Assembly (NCBI GenBank): GCA_965198285.1
Contig: OZ240251.1
Span: 62,001 to 126,000, forward strand
Length of the DNA: 64,000 nucleotides
Direction: 5' to 3'
Source: UBA11872 sp965198285
GTDB taxonomy: Bacteria; Chloroflexota; UBA11872
Shown: piece after piece, positions 33,076-40,897 of the stretch
Position numbering within the stretch: position 1 is the stretch's first letter
How the letters are laid out: each line of letters begins with the position of its first letter
Translations under genes and position numbers: made by a program
The notes under the pieces: generated by a model
What the model saw: the letters and a program-made list of their open reading frames with translations, nothing else
Database searches by the model: none
Told to the model about the DNA's origin: nothing

Positions 33076-34775
33076 AGGCTGAACGGTCCCAGCGGACCCT
33101 CTTTCAGCAAGTCGGTCCGCACGTACATCACGAAGTCATACGATCCTTTGGGAACAGGCGGCTCTTCGCGCGTCAGCAACCAGTGTAGGAAGGAGCTCCG
33201 CGCCTCGGGGTCCGCCAGGAACTCGCCCAGGAATCCAGCGTCCCAGTTCTTGTACGCGTGCTCCGGGAACCACCACCGCAGCTTCATCTTGCGGCCCACG
33301 TACTCGGGAAGCTGGATGCCCAGCGCATCGGCGCTGGTCGGGGACATGAGCACGATCTGCGCTTCGCGGGCCTCCTCTAGCGCGAGGTTCTTAGTGTAGA
33401 GCGCAGCCTTGTAGTCGCGCAGATACCACACGGTCGGCCAGGCATAGGCGTTGTCGATGAGGATGCGCAGCTTGAACCCCAGGCCGGTCCGCCTGGCGGC
33501 CTCGTCAGCGATCGCGGCGACATCCCGCACGTCGGGCGTGGTCTGCACGTAGACGACCATGTCGTTGGGCACGCTGCCGCGCTCATACGTGGCCGGAATG
33601 GCGAACCACACCGTCCAAAACAGGAGAGCGACGCTCAGCAGCCCAACCGCGAGGCGGGAGATGAACGGACGGGCCTCGTCAAACCAGCGCCCAACCCACC
33701 AGCAGGCCAGCAGCATCGGCGGCCACAGCAGATGCAGCACCAACCAGGGCGCCTTCTCGCCCGCGGCGGAGTACACGATCCAGGTCACGACGATCCAGAC
33801 GCACAGCACGAACGGCAGCAGGTGCCGAGCGCCTCGCGCGCGGACAAGGGCGACCACACCGAAGACCAACGCAAAGGGTTCGTAGAGACCCATGAACATC
33901 AGGTAGTAGAACCAGGGCTGATTGACTCGTTCGGATTCATGGACACTCGTCCAGTACTCAATGGAACTGGTAAAGGCAGCGCGAAAGCCCGGGAGGTGCG
34001 TGAGGAACGAGGTGTAAAACACGAAGACGATCAGAACGAACGTCAGCGCGCCGTAGACCAGGTGCTCGAAGTCGTATCCCAGAGCGCGATACGCCGTGAG
34101 TGCCTGGGTCCCCAGGGGTGACGCGTTGGGCCCGCCACGCCACGCTCGGAACGCCAGCCCGCCCACGCTCAGCAGAAGGATCACGAGCGCAAAGCCGTGA
34201 ATGAAGGTGTTCTCCTTCGTCGCCAGCGAGAGACCCAGCATCACCCAGGCCAGATAGATCCAGCGCCGCCGCGGCCGTTCCAGGTATCGAATCACTGAGC
34301 CGATCAGCAGAAGGGTGAACAGGACCACATAGATGTCCATGCGCAGGAATCGGGAGTAGTAGAGGAACGAGGTCGAAATCGTCATGGCCGCCATGGCCAG
34401 CGGCGTGCCGGTGCGGCCCAACTCAGGACGGAATATCAACAAAGCGGCGACCGAAGCCACACCAAATGCCGCCGGGATCACGCGTCCCAGGGCATCGCTG
34501 ACGCCGGCGGCAAGAAACAGGACCACGTTGCCGAAGTAGAGCAGCGGTCCGTGGTAGGCCGGGTCGTAGCGGAAGTACTTGCCGTTGATGATGTCGTTGG
34601 ACTCTTTGGCGTGGATGGCCTCGTCGTGGTGGTAGACGCGGTCGCCCAGGTCGAAGAAACGCAGACCGGCGGCAACGGCCAGGATGAGGACATAGAGCAG
34701 CCACTCGCCGCGTGACCAGCCAAACCAGGCCGGGCGCGCCAGCCAGCCGCGAATGGTGGGAGCACCAGTGCTCAC
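33072..34775 (-). CDS. Agl23-like membrane protein (TIGR03663 family), GT-C type
   Basis: A 567-residue protein with about 11-12 membrane segments. The first outer loop carries RVYHHDEAIHAKES, the acidic pair expected at the catalytic position of GT-C glycosyltransferases. Chlorobacterial and archaeal members are called flippase activity-associated (Agl23). It should act on the outer side of the membrane with polyprenyl-linked sugars. It overlaps both neighbours by 4 bases (34772-34775 and 33072-33075), so the three genes form one operon. Confidence 0.85.
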   Translation of the reverse strand: MSTGAPTIRGWLARPAWFGWSRGEWLLYVLILAVAAGLRFFDLGDRVYHHDEAIHAKESNDIINGKYFRYDPAYHGPLLYFGNVVLFLAAGVSDALGRVIPAAFGVASVAALLIFRPELGRTGTPLAMAAMTISTSFLYYSRFLRMDIYVVLFTLLLIGSVIRYLERPRRRWIYLAWVMLGLSLATKENTFIHGFALVILLLSVGGLAFRAWRGGPNASPLGTQALTAYRALGYDFEHLVYGALTFVLIVFVFYTSFLTHLPGFRAAFTSSIEYWTSVHESERVNQPWFYYLMFMGLYEPFALVFGVVALVRARGARHLLPFVLCVWIVVTWIVYSAAGEKAPWLVLHLLWPPMLLACWWVGRWFDEARPFISRLAVGLLSVALLFWTVWFAIPATYERGSVPNDMVVYVQTTPDVRDVAAIADEAARRTGLGFKLRILIDNAYAWPTVWYLRDYKAALYTKNLALEEAREAQIVLMSPTSADALGIQLPEYVGRKMKLRWWFPEHAYKNWDAGFLGEFLADPEARSSFLHWLLTREEPPVPKGSYDFVMYVRTDLLKEGPLGPFSL

Positions 34776-37129
34776 GGGGCGGGCCGAACCTGGAAGATCG
34801 TCGTGGTGCCGTGAGTGAAGGCCACGCTGAGGTCATGACGGAGGCGGGCCTCGACCTCGGGGCCATAGCGCTCACGCTCAGAATCGCCCGCTACAACGTG
34901 CGTGACGCCATACCGGTCCAACACCGCCCGCCGCAGGGCCGGGTCGGCTGTTCGGTAGGCGGTTTCGACGTCGGCCGTGCGAGCCGCGATCCGGGGATCG
35001 GGTCCGCGCCAGAGGTCTTCGTGCTGAATCCAGCCAATGACTGTCGGGATTCCAGTCCAGGTGGATATGCGCGAGTCGCCTGAGTAGGCGCGGCCTGGGG
35101 CCTCCAGCAGCACGGCGTTGCGGGGCGCATGGGTGCGCATCCACTCCGCCGCGGCGACTTCAGAGGGGCGGCGCAGGCGGTCGGCGGCGAGGCCGTCCAA
35201 CGATCCGGAGACCGGACTTGCCTCGGTCTTGGCGCCGGTGGCAATGAGCGGGTAGACCAGCGCGGGAATGGCAAGTAACGCGAGCACGCTCACGAACGCC
35301 GTGCGCGTCAGCTTCAGGCGCAGACCGTCGGATCGCGTGAGACGGCGCCAAGCCAGGATGAGTCCGGGTCCGGCGGCAATAGCCAGCAGGCCCCAAGCCT
35401 GGTAATGCAGTTTGAAGACGGTGTTCATGCGTTGGTTGGGCGAACCAAAGAAGTCGTCCACGTATAGCGCCTCGACGACGGTTAACAGCCCGAGTCCGGC
35501 CACCAGCAGCCACAGGAGCGCCGCCAGCCCAGGCTCGGCGCGGTACGACCACAGCGCGAAGGCGCTGAGGATGAGCAGCGCGGACAGTCCGACCACAATA
35601 TCGCCGCGTGCAATCACAGTGGCGCCGGCGCCGGCGGCAAGCAGGACGATCAGAAACAGGCGGCCGTCCGGCCGTGCGTCCCAGAGCAGGGCGGCCAGCG
35701 TGATGACCGCGGCGGTCAGCAACAGACCGAAGACCTGGAAGTAGTCCAGCGCTTCGCTTCTGACGGTCACCACGCCGATCGCACGGCTGCCGGGCACATA
35801 GTTCAGGGTATAGGGCAACCAGGCGACCACGCCTACGAACAGAGCCGCGGCAGCCGTCGGTGCCAGCGCCAGCAAGCGGCGCCGGTCGCGCCAGGCCACC
35901 ACCACGCCTCCCGCCAGCACCAGCCCCGCGAAGGTGGGAGCGTCCCAGGCGTTGAGCGCGTAGAGGCCGCCAAGCACGAGGCCAGTGAGCGCGCCGCGCG
36001 CCAGCCGCGGGGCCAGAGCTTCGCGCTCAGCCTCACCTCCGGCGAGGATCCACTGCACCGCCAGCGAGACGGCCAACAGGGTGAATGGCAGGGCCATAAC
36101 GTGCGGGTGCAGGTCGCCCAGAATGAAAGAGAAAGCTGGGAATTCGTTGATCGTGTAATCGGTCAGCCCGCTGGCGTCCTCGCGCTGAATCGAGCGTGAG
36201 GCGTTCCAGCCGATGCCTTGCCAGAATCCGCTGGGCGTGTCGGTGCTGTCCGAGAAGATGACGCGCAGGACGGCCAGATTGCCGGCCAACATCGTCAGAC
36301 CCAGCGCCAGCGCCGCTGCCACTTTGCGCGCGCGCTTCCCGGCGCCGGTGAGCACGGCCAGGTCGTAGCCGGCCGAAGCCGCGGCCAGCGCGCCGAGTGC
36401 AAAGAGCGCGGCCACGGCGAGGTTGTAGCCGACGGCTGGATCGGCCCCGCTGAGGTGCACGCCGAAGGCCGCCATGGAATAGCCGAGGTAGTAGTAATTG
36501 ACAGTCTCTCCGGCGAACCAGGGGTCGGGCGGCGGAAAGGCTGTCGCCCGGGCAGCGGCGTTCAGCAACGCGAAGTCCATGGGCTTTTCGGTTCCGCCGA
36601 TTTCGGGGTTCAGCCAGCGCAGGCCCACGCCCACCGCAAACATTGCAAGCAGCAGGAGGCAACCCGCGGACCATAGGCGGCGGTTGGAGCGCAGTCCGTC
36701 GAGGCTTGGCGACAGCCTCCAGGCAAGGGCCGCGCTCAGCGCCGCGAAAGTCAGCAACGCGGCCACGGCTACGCCGCGGCCGTTGGGAAAAAACCCGGTG
36801 GAGAGCCCCAGCCAGGCGAGATAATGGGCCAGGAATAGTCCGACCGGCGCGGCCAGCAGGACACCGCGCGACGGCAGGCTGCGACACAGCACGAACGCCC
36901 AGGGCACCCCGAGGATGGACAACACCGCCAAGGCGCCAGCCCAGAGCAGCAGGTCGATGGCGCGATGCCTTTCGAGTTCGAGAGTCGTACAAGGATTGAG
37001 GTCAGAATAGCCAGTGATGCGCGACCGACCAGGATCTGCCGGATATTTCTGATCCCCGGGCAGAGGACGACCTGTCCGTGAGCACGGACTGTCCCGGGAC
37101 GCGGGCAAGTCGCGGGCCGGATCCGGCAT
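34772..37129 (-). CDS. DUF2298 / 'Chlor_Arch_YYY' membrane protein
   Basis: About 785 residues with roughly 18 membrane segments. The family name-giving motif is present as VNYYYLGYSMAAFGVHLSG. Known from Chloroflexi and Archaea, beside TIGR03663 proteins as here; a transferase or flippase role in surface glycosylation is likely but unproven. The start is uncertain: the first membrane segment begins near 36970, yet the only ATG is at 37129, which would overlap the divergent solute-binding protein gene by 52 bases. A non-ATG start further inside is possible. Confidence 0.83.
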   Translation of the reverse strand: MPDPARDLPASRDSPCSRTGRPLPGDQKYPADPGRSRITGYSDLNPCTTLELERHRAIDLLLWAGALAVLSILGVPWAFVLCRSLPSRGVLLAAPVGLFLAHYLAWLGLSTGFFPNGRGVAVAALLTFAALSAALAWRLSPSLDGLRSNRRLWSAGCLLLLAMFAVGVGLRWLNPEIGGTEKPMDFALLNAAARATAFPPPDPWFAGETVNYYYLGYSMAAFGVHLSGADPAVGYNLAVAALFALGALAAASAGYDLAVLTGAGKRARKVAAALALGLTMLAGNLAVLRVIFSDSTDTPSGFWQGIGWNASRSIQREDASGLTDYTINEFPAFSFILGDLHPHVMALPFTLLAVSLAVQWILAGGEAEREALAPRLARGALTGLVLGGLYALNAWDAPTFAGLVLAGGVVVAWRDRRRLLALAPTAAAALFVGVVAWLPYTLNYVPGSRAIGVVTVRSEALDYFQVFGLLLTAAVITLAALLWDARPDGRLFLIVLLAAGAGATVIARGDIVVGLSALLILSAFALWSYRAEPGLAALLWLLVAGLGLLTVVEALYVDDFFGSPNQRMNTVFKLHYQAWGLLAIAAGPGLILAWRRLTRSDGLRLKLTRTAFVSVLALLAIPALVYPLIATGAKTEASPVSGSLDGLAADRLRRPSEVAAAEWMRTHAPRNAVLLEAPGRAYSGDSRISTWTGIPTVIGWIQHEDLWRGPDPRIAARTADVETAYRTADPALRRAVLDRYGVTHVVAGDSERERYGPEVEARLRHDLSVAFTHGTTTIFQVRPAP

Positions 37130-38616
37130 CAAGACCGGTGGCGCTCTCGCGCCGGTCCCTGCTCCACGCCAGCCTGGTCGCCGCCGGCGGACTACTGGCG
37201 GCCTGCACGCTGGACCGCGTGGACCGCGAACTGCCGCCGGTGACGTTGCCCCCGGTCGAGGTGGTGCAGCCGCCGCCGCTGCCCACGGCTACGCCCGAGG
37301 CGACCCCGGACTCACCCACGGCCGCAACCGACGCAACCGGCGTGCCGCAGGCGGCCAGCGCCACGATCCAGTTCGAGGCCTGGGGACCGCGGGTGCTGCT
37401 GGAGGCCCTAAGCGAAATTGAACGTGGGTTCCACAAGGACGCGCCGTGGATCACGGTGCAAGCACACCTCGAAAACGCACTGACGCCGGACGGTCTGCGA
37501 ACCCGCCTACGCGCCGGCAACGGACCGGATGTCACCCGAATCGCGCCCGAGGACGTTTTCGACTTCACGGCGGCAGGCTTTCTGCACGGGCTGGGCGCGC
37601 GCATTGACGCCGATGCCGAGCTGCGGGACGCAGCGCCGAGAGCCTTTGCCGCTCGGACTGGAGCGGGCGGCGAGCGGTCCGCCCTCAGCCTTGGGGCTGC
37701 CCACCAGTGCGTGCTCTATAACGCACAGCACCTCGAGGCGGCTGGCGTAGCGGCGCCGATGAGCTGGCGCGGAACCTGGACGGTGGCGGAGTTCGAGGAA
37801 GCGGCGCGACGCCTGGTCATCACGGACGGACAGCGCGTCGAACGGTTTGGCCTGGCGGCCATTCCCGCCTACGCCCGCCCCGTCCTGGCCGAGAGGAGCG
37901 ACGGAGAGTTCCTGGACGCCGAGCAACGAACGTCGGCTCTCGCCACCCCGGAACGCGAAAGCCGCTTGCAACGTCTGACCACCTGGCAAACCACGCTGGC
38001 CATCGAGTTGCCGATCGCCTACCGGTTCGTGGCCCCGTTCAGCGGCGGTCTGACGTCGATGCACATCGACCGAACCGACGTGGGACGGTGGATCCGCGCC
38101 AGCGTGCCCTGGGCCGTGGCGCCGCTGCCCGCCTGGGAGGGCGAACAGGCACTGACTGAGGCCGAAGAAGTGTGCGTGGGAGTGCCTGCCCACAGTCCCG
38201 AGCCCGACGCGGCCTGGGCCTTCGCGCGCTTCCTTCTGGACGCGCCCGCCCAGCGTGCGCTGGCCCGGACCAACCTGCTCACCCCCGCCCGGCTGGAGAC
38301 GCTGCAGGATCCGGCGTTTCTGGACCCGAATCAGCGGCCGTTCGACCGAACGCCGCTGATCGAGGCGGCCACGCGAGCCATGCGCAGCCCGGCGCACCCG
38401 GGCGCCAAGGCCTGGCATGCGTTGACTGGAGACCCGATTGCCGTCGTGCGGCGAGGCGAGCAGGATGCCGCCGAATACTTGGCGCAGGCCGACGACCTCA
38501 TCACGCGCCAACTCAGGCTGCGCGGCTGGTCGGCGGCCACCGACCGCACCGGCTACCGTCAACCGTTGCCCTACGGTAACCGGCTGCTGGCCGAACTCGA
38601 GGAGCGCGGGATCTAG
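37078..38616 (+). CDS. Tat-exported lipoprotein, ABC-type solute-binding protein family 1
   Basis: Up to 512 residues. Signal: LSRRSLLHASLVAAGGLLAAC, a twin-arginine motif followed by lipobox LAAC, so export folded by Tat and lipid anchoring are expected. A Pro/Thr linker (about 55-95) precedes the periplasmic binding fold with typical SBP_bac_1 segments such as LRAGNGPDVTRIAPEDVF and ARRLVITDGQ. Ligand could be a sugar or other solute. No ABC permease or ATPase genes are in the window. GTG 37078 has GAGGA ten bases upstream; GTG 37138 would start directly at the Tat motif and avoid overlap with the divergent gene. Confidence 0.82.
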   Translation: MSTDCPGTRASRGPDPASRPVALSRRSLLHASLVAAGGLLAACTLDRVDRELPPVTLPPVEVVQPPPLPTATPEATPDSPTAATDATGVPQAASATIQFEAWGPRVLLEALSEIERGFHKDAPWITVQAHLENALTPDGLRTRLRAGNGPDVTRIAPEDVFDFTAAGFLHGLGARIDADAELRDAAPRAFAARTGAGGERSALSLGAAHQCVLYNAQHLEAAGVAAPMSWRGTWTVAEFEEAARRLVITDGQRVERFGLAAIPAYARPVLAERSDGEFLDAEQRTSALATPERESRLQRLTTWQTTLAIELPIAYRFVAPFSGGLTSMHIDRTDVGRWIRASVPWAVAPLPAWEGEQALTEAEEVCVGVPAHSPEPDAAWAFARFLLDAPAQRALARTNLLTPARLETLQDPAFLDPNQRPFDRTPLIEAATRAMRSPAHPGAKAWHALTGDPIAVVRRGEQDAAEYLAQADDLITRQLRLRGWSAATDRTGYRQPLPYGNRLLAELEERGI

Positions 38617-39035
38617 CCGACCGCTTCGCCCGGGGCGAGCAGGCGGAGTTCGACGCTGCGCGTACGCGGCCCGTCGCACTCGATCAACAGAACGTCCTGC
38701 CACACGCCCACCTGCAACCGCCCATCGATGACCGGCACCAGGACTTGATGACCGATCAGGTTGGCACGCACGTGGGCGGCCGCGTTGTCCTCGGACCCTT
38801 GGTTGTGTACGTATCGGCCGCGCCAGGGAACCAGTCGCTCCAGCGCCCGGGCAAGGTCGTCGAGTAGGCCGGGTTCGGGTTCGTTCAGGGTCACGGCACA
38901 GGTCGTGTGCGGGACGCTAACCAGCAGCAGGCCGTCGCCCACGTCCCCTGCGCCAAGAGCCGACTGAATTTGGCGGCCGATCGGGTGAACCGACGTTCGC
39001 GACGCGGTGGCAATGCGCAGCGTGGCAAGGGACAT
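38613..39035 (-). CDS. YjbQ/UPF0047 family protein
   Basis: A 140-residue soluble protein matching the YjbQ family (secondary thiamine-phosphate synthase-like): a start with TASRTSVHPI, VSVPHTTCAVTLNEPEPG with the conserved His, NAAAHVRANLIG and QDVLLIECDGPRTRSV. The true biochemical role is weakly established for the family. ATG 39035 is chosen over the longer 39275 frame because only this part matches. It is convergent with the solute-binding protein gene (4-base overlap of ends) and 13 bases downstream of the HAD gene. Confidence 0.9.
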   Translation of the reverse strand: MSLATLRIATASRTSVHPIGRQIQSALGAGDVGDGLLLVSVPHTTCAVTLNEPEPGLLDDLARALERLVPWRGRYVHNQGSEDNAAAHVRANLIGHQVLVPVIDGRLQVGVWQDVLLIECDGPRTRSVELRLLAPGEAVG

Positions 39036-39048
39036 TCCAGGCGTCGGC

Positions 39049-39804
39049 CTATGTGTCGGCTGGACCCGGCGCTGCATCGGCCGAGAGCGTCCGCCAGCCG
39101 GGCGCCAGGGCCATGCGAGCCGCGTCCGCCAGGTCTCGGGCCGTCGCAACGCCGGGCGGCGCTGGCGTTCCATCGCGTGCGATCCAGACCACCGGCATCC
39201 CGCAGCGGCGAGCCCCCGCCACGTCGTTCGCCAGGTCGTCGCCGATAAGCACGCAGTCCGCCAGCTCGGCGTCAACGGCAGCGGCCGCGGTTTCGAATAT
39301 GCGCCGGTCCGGCTTCTCCGCGCCCACGGCGGCCGAGAACACGATGGGGTCTAGCCGGTCGGCCAGTCCCAACCCATCAAGCACCAACGGCAGCAGGTAG
39401 CTGTAGTTGCTGAGGACCCCACCGCGCACGCCGGCCGACTTGACCACTTCAATCGCCGGTAGGGCATCCGGAAGCACCCGGGTTGCAAAGGCCTCGTGTA
39501 GTTCGGCGGCCATGTGGACAACGTCCAGACGCACGGAGCCCGTATCGCCAATCTCCTCCACGTAGACGCGCGCATCATCAAGCTTCAGCCGCTCAAAATC
39601 CTTCGCCGTCCGAACGGCGGCGAAGTGCGCCTTGAAGTACCGCATCTCCGCGTGCAGCGCCGCATCCAGGCGCTCGCGCGGCATGTCGACCCCCGCCCGT
39701 CGCACCGCACCGGCCATGTAGTCGAACGGCGAGGGGTCTTGCGAGAAGTGGATCAGCGTGCCGTACGCATCAAAAAACACGGCCGCCGGATACGAACTGG
39801 TCAC
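39049..39804 (-). CDS. HAD-superfamily hydrolase
   Basis: A 251-residue HAD protein, GTG start. Motif I FFDAYGTLIHF, motif II GVLSNYS, motif III Lys in GAEKPDRRIFE and motif IV VLIGDDLANDVAGARR. The helical C1 cap lies between motifs I and II. Resembles haloacid dehalogenase/REG-2-like or sugar phosphatases; substrate unknown. It probably forms an operon with the yjbQ-like gene. Confidence 0.87.
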   Translation of the reverse strand: MTSSYPAAVFFDAYGTLIHFSQDPSPFDYMAGAVRRAGVDMPRERLDAALHAEMRYFKAHFAAVRTAKDFERLKLDDARVYVEEIGDTGSVRLDVVHMAAELHEAFATRVLPDALPAIEVVKSAGVRGGVLSNYSYLLPLVLDGLGLADRLDPIVFSAAVGAEKPDRRIFETAAAAVDAELADCVLIGDDLANDVAGARRCGMPVVWIARDGTPAPPGVATARDLADAARMALAPGWRTLSADAAPGPADT

Positions 39805-39868
39805 ACCGAAACGGTACCATCGGCAACGAAAACGATGGCGCGGTGGCGCACACCGCTTGGATCATCCC

Positions 39869-40897
39869 CTAGTCGTCCGCCGCCACCGCCTGCCAGGCCT
39901 CGAACCCAATCGCGTTATGCGCCCCCATCGGCGCCAAAAACACCACCGCCTCGCGCCCCCCGATCTCGGAGCGCAGCGCTTCCTCGGCGGCGATGACCTG
40001 GGCCTGCAGGACCGCTTCGTAGGCGCCCGGGCTCATCAACGCGTCCGTCCCGTACGTCCCGCTGTCGTGCTCCCGCGCATACAGGTCGTACGACGCCGCC
40101 TCGGCCATCCGGTCGTACGCCACCGTCACCGTCGCCGGCGTCGTCCCTGACCCTAAGAGGAAGTTGGTCACGGCATAGTCGGCGAAGCAGGTCAGGAAGA
40201 GGTAATCCATCGACTCCCCGCCCCGCGCAATCGCCAGAAAGTTGGCCTTGGCCGTTTCGCGATGCGGCGGATCCAGCGCGTCCAGCACCACGGCAAACAG
40301 GATTTCCAGGGCGCCGACGCTTGGAATCGTCTCGGTCGTGTCCAGCCGCAGCCAAAAGCGAATGGCGTCCTCGCGCTGCTGCGCCGTCCGCGTGATCCCG
40401 CGCCAGCTGCACCGCACCGAGTCCGCCGCCGGCGTGCCCCGGATCGCCAGGTGCACCGGCGACGCGCCGGCCCCGTACAGCCCGTCCTCCAGCAACTCCT
40501 CCACCGTCGATGTCGCGCCGCTGGTCGTGGCTTCCCCCCGTCCCCGGACAGCTTCGAGCCCCGCGGCCTGCGCGGCCGGTGCGGTGGCGACTGCAGGACC
40601 GCCGGACGACGCGATTGGGACGCGAGGCGTCGCGACGGCCGCCGGCGATGTGGCGTCCGGCGCGGTGACTTCGGCCACCGACGACGAATCCGATCCAGCC
40701 GCTGCATCCTCCGGAACCCGATCCGAGGCGACCGACACCAACCCTGGGAGTGACGGGGAGCTCGCAGGCGTAGGACTTGCGCCCACGCACCCCACACTCA
40801 GCGCCACCAGCGCGCAAAGCAGCAGCGCGATGCCCTTGCGCCCGCTGGGCGCCTCGCCGGAGCGTAGGCTTCTGAGTCGGTGTCGGCGGTACCTCAC
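39869..40897 (-). CDS. Lipoprotein of unknown function
   Basis: 342 residues. Signal segment GIALLLCALVALSVGCVG with a lipobox-like LSVGC, then a long Ala/Pro/Ser-rich linker (about 45-130) and a globular domain (about 140-342) rich in Ala and helical, with TVEELLEDGLYGAG and DSVRCSWRGITRTAQQRED. GTG 40897 overlaps the stop of the upstream propeller/LRR gene by 4 bases (GTGA), which favours it over GTG 40912. Not recognised as a known family. Confidence 0.6.
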   Translation of the reverse strand: MRYRRHRLRSLRSGEAPSGRKGIALLLCALVALSVGCVGASPTPASSPSLPGLVSVASDRVPEDAAAGSDSSSVAEVTAPDATSPAAVATPRVPIASSGGPAVATAPAAQAAGLEAVRGRGEATTSGATSTVEELLEDGLYGAGASPVHLAIRGTPAADSVRCSWRGITRTAQQREDAIRFWLRLDTTETIPSVGALEILFAVVLDALDPPHRETAKANFLAIARGGESMDYLFLTCFADYAVTNFLLGSGTTPATVTVAYDRMAEAASYDLYAREHDSGTYGTDALMSPGAYEAVLQAQVIAAEEALRSEIGGREAVVFLAPMGAHNAIGFEAWQAVAADD

